From JBFMAE01 sp040756085 (GTDB taxonomy: Bacteria > Desulfobacterota > BSN033 > UBA1163), in contig JBFMAE010000403.1 of the NCBI GenBank assembly GCA_040756085.1, positions 1 to 14,673 on the forward strand: a DNA stretch of 14,673 nucleotides, written 5' to 3'. Of the stretch, positions 14,486 through 14,673 are shown piece after piece (positions within the stretch are counted from its first letter, which is position 1; the number at the start of each line of letters is the position of its first letter). The notes under the pieces were generated by a model. The model was not told where the DNA came from and did no database searches. It was given only the letters and a program-made list of their open reading frames with translations. A program made the translations under genes and the position numbers.

Positions 14486-14508
14486 ATTCCCATAATGAAA
14501 AAGGGAAT
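14486..14508. repeat. Short inverted repeat after the M20 gene
   Basis: ATTCCC (14486-14491) and GGGAAT (14503-14508) flank an 11-base A-rich loop just downstream of the M20 stop codon. No T-tract follows on the plus strand, so it is at best a weak transcript end. Confidence 0.35.
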
Positions 14509-14526
14509 CCAAGGGAAAAGATATGG

Positions 14527-14565
14527 ATTCCTGCTTCCTTGCCTACCGCAGGCAGGCGCAGGAAT
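14527..14565. repeat. Nested extragenic palindrome (REP-like)
   Basis: The outer arms ATTCCTGC (14527-14534) and GCAGGAAT (14558-14565) are perfect, with an inner hairpin TGCCT (14540-14544) / AGGCA (14550-14554). The design resembles the widely dispersed ATTCCTGC-type extragenic palindromes of many proteobacterial genomes. It lies between convergent genes, where it may protect mRNA ends or serve as a bidirectional transcript end. Confidence 0.65.
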
Positions 14566-14593
14566 GAAAAATGCAGTTGATTATCCGTCTGAA

Positions 14594-14673
14594 CTATTTT
14601 CGGAACAGTGTAAACAACAACGTCAGGATGATACTGATGAGGATGGAGGTGGTGAGCGGGAAGTAGAAAGTGA
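14594..14673 (-). CDS. DUF2905-type small membrane protein, C-terminal part only
   Basis: On the minus strand a frame enters from the right edge and ends at a stop at 14594-14596. The 25 visible residues read FYFPLTTSILISIILTLLFTLF with a final RK. This matches the C-terminal end of the DUF2905 family: an FYFPLTTSIL-type motif followed by one hydrophobic helix and a basic end. Family members are about 70 residues with two membrane helices and no known function. The start lies outside the window. It converges with the M20 gene across the palindrome at 14527-14565. Confidence 0.7.
   Translation of the reverse strand, partial: TFYFPLTTSILISIILTLLFTLFRK

Overview
The window looks like chromosomal DNA from a Gram-negative, probably deltaproteobacterial (Desulfobacterota-like) bacterium. 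This rests on inference: moderate GC, a mix of housekeeping and lineage-scattered genes, a lipoprotein, paired small RRM proteins, and dispersed palindromic intergenic repeats of the kind common in such genomes. No rRNA, tRNA, CRISPR array, phage gene or intact transposase is visible.

Layout. (1) 1-3331, minus strand: an AAA/DUF4143 ATPase, then serB (two ACT domains plus a HAD phosphatase domain), then a second, smaller HAD phosphatase whose two ends are packed against GGAATATTGG-type repeats. (2) 3332-4219: a long stretch without a convincing gene. It holds a 198-bp element with 18-bp perfect terminal inverted repeats (MITE-like) and, just after it, a promoter-like sequence and a strong intrinsic terminator that together could define an ~80-nt RNA. 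(3) 4220-6224, plus strand: a small lipoprotein, two small unrecognised genes in tandem (57 and 75 codons, the first with a very good ribosome binding site), and a slipin/stomatin-type membrane protein. (4) 6401-7876: a radical SAM protein of the B12-binding-domain class, preceded by a third copy of the MITE-type terminal sequence. (5) 8058-10885: an RNA/transcription cluster of a CspA-type cold shock protein, a primary-type sigma-70 factor without region 1.1, and an RRM protein / CxxC-CxxC zinc-ribbon / RRM protein trio. (6) 11333-14467: adenine deaminase and an M20 metallopeptidase/deacylase separated by a palindromic repeat. (7) The right edge carries the last 25 codons of a convergent DUF2905-type membrane protein.

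How the genes relate. serB completes serine biosynthesis. Adenine deaminase feeds purine salvage, and the M20 enzyme probably releases amino acids from N-acyl or peptide substrates. The clearest functional theme is the cluster at 8058-10885, where four small nucleic-acid-binding proteins surround a sigma factor. I see no complete defence, secretion or biosynthetic system. The least explained parts are the small-gene pair at 4956-5376, the zinc-ribbon gene inside the RRM pair, and the candidate small RNA next to the MITE-like element.
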